Shown one piece after another: positions 60,768-64,000 of a stretch of 64,000 nt of DNA. Every line of letters starts with the position of its first letter. Within the stretch, counting starts at the first letter, position 1. The DNA comes from Falsiroseomonas sp046052145 (GTDB taxonomy: Bacteria > Pseudomonadota > Alphaproteobacteria > Acetobacterales > Acetobacteraceae): assembly GCA_046052145.1 (NCBI GenBank), contig JBJOMW010000002.1, positions 124,001-188,000 on the forward strand. Reading direction: 5' to 3'. The notes below the pieces were generated by a model, which saw only the letters and a list, made by a program, of their open reading frames with translations, was not told the DNA's origin and did no database searches. A program made the position numbers and the translations under genes.

Positions 60768-63416
60768 TCAGCCGCCGAGCGCGCCCCGCACCGCGGCCAG
60801 CGCCTCGGCCACCTTGTCGGCATCCGGCCCGCCGGCCTGGGCCATGTCCGGCCGCCCGCCGCCGCCCTTGCCGCCGACGGCCGCCGCCGCGGCGCGCACC
60901 AGCGCAACCGCATCCGCCTTGCCCTTCGCGGCCTCGCCGAGGCCGGCCACGATGCTCGCCTTGCCGCCTTCGGTGCTGACCAGCACCGCGACATCGGCAG
61001 CACCCCCCTGCAGGATCGCCTCGGCAAGCCCCTTCAGGTCGCGGCCCGGCACTTCGCCCACATCGCGGAGCGCCACGCGCAGCCCGCCGATCGTCTCGAC
61101 CTCTGCCCCGGCGCCACCAGTGGCCAGCTTCTTCCGCAGATCCGCCACGTCGCGTTCCAGCTTGCGGCGTTCCTCAACCAGGGCGGTCAGCCGCTCCGCC
61201 AGCTCGCTCGGTCGCACCTTGAGCAGCGCGGCCGCCTCATTCAGCTGGCGGTCGCGTTCCTCGATGACCTTCAGCGCGGCCTGGCCGGTCACCGCTTCCA
61301 CGCGGCGCACGCCGGCGCTGACGGCACCCTCGGCGACGATTCGGAACAGGCCGATATCGCCGGTCCGGCGCACATGCGTGCCGCCGCAGAGTTCCAGTGA
61401 ATAGACGCCGTGCTTCTCGGTCGCAGCCGCGTCATGGCCCATGCCGACGACGCGCACCTCCTCGCCATACTTCTCGCCGAACAGCGCCATGGCGCCGGCC
61501 GCCACCGCTTGCTCAGGCGTCATCAGGCGGGTCACCACCTCGGCATTCTCGCGGATTCGGGCATTCACCTCGGCCTCGACCCAGGCGAGTTCCTCATCCG
61601 ACATCGGCGCATTGTGAGAGACGTCGAAGCGCAGCCGGTCCGGCGCGTTCAGCGAGCCCTTCTGGGCGACATGCGTCCCCAGGCGGCGACGCAGCGCTTC
61701 ATGCAGCAGGTGCGTCGCGGAGTGATGCGCGCGGATCGCGCCGCGGCGACTGTGGTCCACCTCCGCCTGCACCGCGAGCCCGACCTTCGCCTCGCCATGC
61801 ACGACCGTGCCGAAATGGACGAACAACTCGCCGAGCTTCTTCTGCGTGTCGCGGATCTCGATCCGGCAGGCATCGCCGGCCGAAATCACGCCCGTATCGC
61901 CCACCTGACCGCCGGATTCGGCGTAGAAGGGCGTCTGGTTCAGCACCACCGCGACCTCGGCGCCGACCGGCGCGCTGTCCACCACCGCGCCATCGCGGAC
62001 GATCGCGACAATCGCGCCCTCCGCGGTCTCGGTCGAGTAGCCCAGGAACTCGCTGGCGCCGACCTTCTCCTTCAGGTCGAACCAGAGGGTTTCCGTCGCC
62101 GCCTCGCCACTGCCGGCCCAGGCAGCGCGGGCGCGCTTCTTCTGCTCGGCCATCGCGGCTTCGAAGCCGGCGGTGTCCACCGTCTTACCCTCGCCACGCA
62201 GCGCGTCCTGCGTCAGGTCCAGCGGGAAGCCGTAGGTGTCGTAGAGGCGGAAGGCGACATCGCCGGGCAGCACGCCACGCTCGCCGAGCTTGCCCGTCTC
62301 CTCCGCCAGCAGGCCGAGGCCGCGCTCCAGCAGGTTGCGGAACTTCGTCTCCTCTAGCCGCAGCGTCTCCACCACCAGCGCCTCGGCACGCAGGATCTCG
62401 GGATAGGCCGCGCCCATCTGGCGGGTGAGCGCGGGCACCAAGCGGTGCAGCAGCGGCTCGCGCGCGCCCATCATATGGGCGTGGCGCATGGCGCGACGCA
62501 GGATACGGCGCAGCACATAGCCGCGGCCCTCGTTCGACGGCAGCACGCCATCGGCCATCAGGAAGGTGCCGGCGCGCAGATGGTCGGCGACAACGCGGTG
62601 GCTGGCGCGGAAGGGCCCGTCCGGATCCTGGCCGGTGGCTTCCGCGCTCGCCAGGATCAGCGCGCGCATCGTGTCCGTGTCGTAGTTGTCGTGCTTGCCC
62701 TGCAGGATGGCGGCGAAGCGCTCGAGCCCCATGCCGGTGTCGATGGACGGCCGCGGCAGGGCCACGCGGGTGCCGGGCGGGCCTTCCTCATACTGCATGA
62801 AGACCAGGTTCCAGATCTCGATGAACCGGTCGCCATCCTGGTCTTCGGAGCCCGGCGGGCCGCCCGCGACCTTGTCGCCATGGTCGAAGAAGATCTCGGA
62901 ACAGGGGCCGCAGGGGCCGGTGTCGCCCATGCGCCAGAAATTGTCGCTGGTCGGGATGCGGATGATGCGGCTGTCGGGGATGCCGGCGACCTTCTTCCAG
63001 AAGACCGGTGCTTCCTCATCCTCGGAATAGACGGTGACCAGCAGGCGGTCCTTCGGCAGGCCGAAATCCTTGGTCAGCAGCTCCCAGGCATGAGCGATGG
63101 CCTGATCCTTGAAGTAGTCGCCGAAGCTGAAATTCCCCAGCATCTCGAAGAAGGTGTGGTGGCGCGCGGTGTAGCCGACATTGTCGAGGTCGTTGTGCTT
63201 GCCGCCCGCGCGGACACACTTCTGCGCCGTGGTGGCGCGGACATAGCCGCGCTTCTCCTGGCCGGTGAAGACGTTCTTGAACTGCACCATGCCGGAATTG
63301 GCAAACATCAGCGTCGGGTCGTTGCGGGGGACCAGCGGCGAGCTTTCGACCACCTCATGCCCGTTGCGGCGGAAGTAATCGAGGAAGGTCGCGCGGATGT
63401 CGTTGCTGCTGGTCAT
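60768..63416 (-). CDS. alaS: Alanine--tRNA ligase
   Basis: Class II synthetase of 882 residues that charges tRNA-Ala. N-terminal catalytic core: FLDYFRRNGHEVVESSPLVP and GKHNDLDNVGYTARHHTFFEMLGNFSFGDYF; editing domain metal site HHSATHLLHEALRRRL and SLELCGGTHV; C-terminal domain rich in GGKGGGGRPDMAQAGG, the typical end. All parts are present and intact. Divergent from the DUF892 gene across 195 bp. Confidence 0.97.
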   Translation of the reverse strand: MTSSNDIRATFLDYFRRNGHEVVESSPLVPRNDPTLMFANSGMVQFKNVFTGQEKRGYVRATTAQKCVRAGGKHNDLDNVGYTARHHTFFEMLGNFSFGDYFKDQAIAHAWELLTKDFGLPKDRLLVTVYSEDEEAPVFWKKVAGIPDSRIIRIPTSDNFWRMGDTGPCGPCSEIFFDHGDKVAGGPPGSEDQDGDRFIEIWNLVFMQYEEGPPGTRVALPRPSIDTGMGLERFAAILQGKHDNYDTDTMRALILASAEATGQDPDGPFRASHRVVADHLRAGTFLMADGVLPSNEGRGYVLRRILRRAMRHAHMMGAREPLLHRLVPALTRQMGAAYPEILRAEALVVETLRLEETKFRNLLERGLGLLAEETGKLGERGVLPGDVAFRLYDTYGFPLDLTQDALRGEGKTVDTAGFEAAMAEQKKRARAAWAGSGEAATETLWFDLKEKVGASEFLGYSTETAEGAIVAIVRDGAVVDSAPVGAEVAVVLNQTPFYAESGGQVGDTGVISAGDACRIEIRDTQKKLGELFVHFGTVVHGEAKVGLAVQAEVDHSRRGAIRAHHSATHLLHEALRRRLGTHVAQKGSLNAPDRLRFDVSHNAPMSDEELAWVEAEVNARIRENAEVVTRLMTPEQAVAAGAMALFGEKYGEEVRVVGMGHDAAATEKHGVYSLELCGGTHVRRTGDIGLFRIVAEGAVSAGVRRVEAVTGQAALKVIEERDRQLNEAAALLKVRPSELAERLTALVEERRKLERDVADLRKKLATGGAGAEVETIGGLRVALRDVGEVPGRDLKGLAEAILQGGAADVAVLVSTEGGKASIVAGLGEAAKGKADAVALVRAAAAAVGGKGGGGRPDMAQAGGPDADKVAEALAAVRGALGG

Positions 63417-63611
63417 GGCCTGCTATGCCGTTGGTCTTGCCCGGGGAAAAAGCCGCCTGCTCTAGCGCGAGGACCCCGCCCCGTCGAGGGCCACCCGGCC
63501 ACCCCCTGCCCCGGAACCCGCCTCCCCCGGGACCGTTGGCTGCCGGAGGCCGCGGCCTTGCCGTGGCCCGGGACCACCCGAGCGGACCACCCAGCGGAAG
63601 GGACTGCCAGC

Positions 63612-64000
63612 ATGGCCGAGGACTTCAAGTCGCTGATGGGCGAGCTGATCCAGGACGCCTACAGCGCCGAGACCCAATTGCTCGAGGCGCTGCCAGATAT
63701 GGCTGACGCCGCCACCACGCCCGCCCTGAAACAGGCCTTCCAGGAGCACCTCCAGGTCACCCAACGCCAGGTCGAGCGGCTGGAGCGCGTGGCCGAGATG
63801 GTGGGCTGCGACCCGGATGGCGAGGATTGCGAGGCCATGGAGGGCCTGGTCGCCGAAGCGGAGGAGATCGTTGACGAGCATGAGGAAGGCCCGGTGCGCG
63901 ACGCCGCGCTGATCTCTGCCGCCCAGAAGGTCGAGCATTACGAGATCGCGACCTACGGCACGCTCGCCGCCATGGCCAAGGCCTGTGGGCTGCAAGACGC
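63612..64000 (+). CDS. DUF892 (YciE/YciF-type) ferritin-like protein, 3' end outside window
   Basis: The first 129 codons of a ferritin-like stress protein: FKSLMGELIQDAYSAETQLL at the N-terminus, LKQAFQEHLQVTQRQVERLE, and HEEGPVRDAALISAAQKVEH with the Glu/His residues of the four-helix metal site. The family is about 160-170 residues, so perhaps 40 are missing beyond the window edge. Function is linked to stress responses but is not established. Confidence 0.88.
   Translation, partial: MAEDFKSLMGELIQDAYSAETQLLEALPDMADAATTPALKQAFQEHLQVTQRQVERLERVAEMVGCDPDGEDCEAMEGLVAEAEEIVDEHEEGPVRDAALISAAQKVEHYEIATYGTLAAMAKACGLQD

Overview
The window is about 64 kb of very GC-rich DNA, roughly 70% by eye, from an alphaproteobacterial chromosome. 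Gene content points to the Rhodospirillales/Acetobacteraceae, Roseomonas-like: orphan Bug-type solute receptors, a complete cbb3 oxidase operon with a FixK/FNR box, a pqqABCDE operon beside a PQQ-type dehydrogenase, class II DAHP synthase, and pdxA coupled to pdxJ. No phage structural genes, transposases or CRISPR arrays are visible. Most of the sequence looks like ordinary core chromosome with short accessory patches. The genus assignment is inference.

Layout. 1-6.7 kb, minus strand: the 5' end of rpsD with a promoter and structured leader, a small membrane protein on the plus strand, a Bug receptor, an alpha/beta hydrolase, a TrmJ-type RNA methyltransferase, a DUF305 protein, cysS and gltX. 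6.8-12.4 kb: a proline-rich surface protein, then an overlapping minus-strand unit reading class II DAHP synthase > NAPRTase-like > EamA transporter > NadE-like pseudoenzyme > small acidic protein. 12.4-19.5 kb: glutathione reductase, succinate-semialdehyde dehydrogenase, glmU, gph, a DUF3108 protein, a divergent pair of HTH regulators and tRNA-Val(CAC). 19.6-27.8 kb: an EF-hand protein, M20 peptidase, acyl-CoA dehydrogenase, a fused indolepyruvate:ferredoxin oxidoreductase with its divergent Lrp regulator, and a periplasmic protein.

27.9-37.7 kb is the respiratory core: ccoNOQP-ccoGHIS plus a 59-residue membrane protein, all read leftward from a consensus TTGAT-N4-ATCAA site. That site is shared with a divergent DUF2189 membrane protein, and a TauE/SafE-type gene beyond it has its own weaker copy. 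38-49 kb: an RlpA-like protein, a large calcium-binding subtilase with an RTX tail, a class V PLP enzyme followed by pdxA-pdxJ, a CBS-pair protein, a renal-type dipeptidase, hppD with a divergent Lrp regulator, and a BaiN-like flavoprotein.

49.2-64 kb: an epimerase, an orphan molybdopterin-binding subunit, a proline-rich protein with a zinc-ribbon-like tail, a second Bug receptor, an isochorismatase-type hydrolase, two tandem CTAG-ended palindromes, then (minus strand) pqqA-B-C-D-E, a PQQ-dependent sugar dehydrogenase and a dihaem cytochrome c. The window ends with alaS and the start of a DUF892 ferritin-like gene. The PQQ block could form a complete periplasmic route: cofactor, enzyme and electron acceptor.

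No clearly new multi-gene system was found. The best leads are the NadE-like gene, which has lost both active sites but stays embedded next to an NAPRTase-like gene; the extra small protein in the cbb3 operon; the divergent HTH pair with AT-rich repeats beside tRNA-Val; and the orphan molybdoenzyme subunit next to a zinc-ribbon protein.
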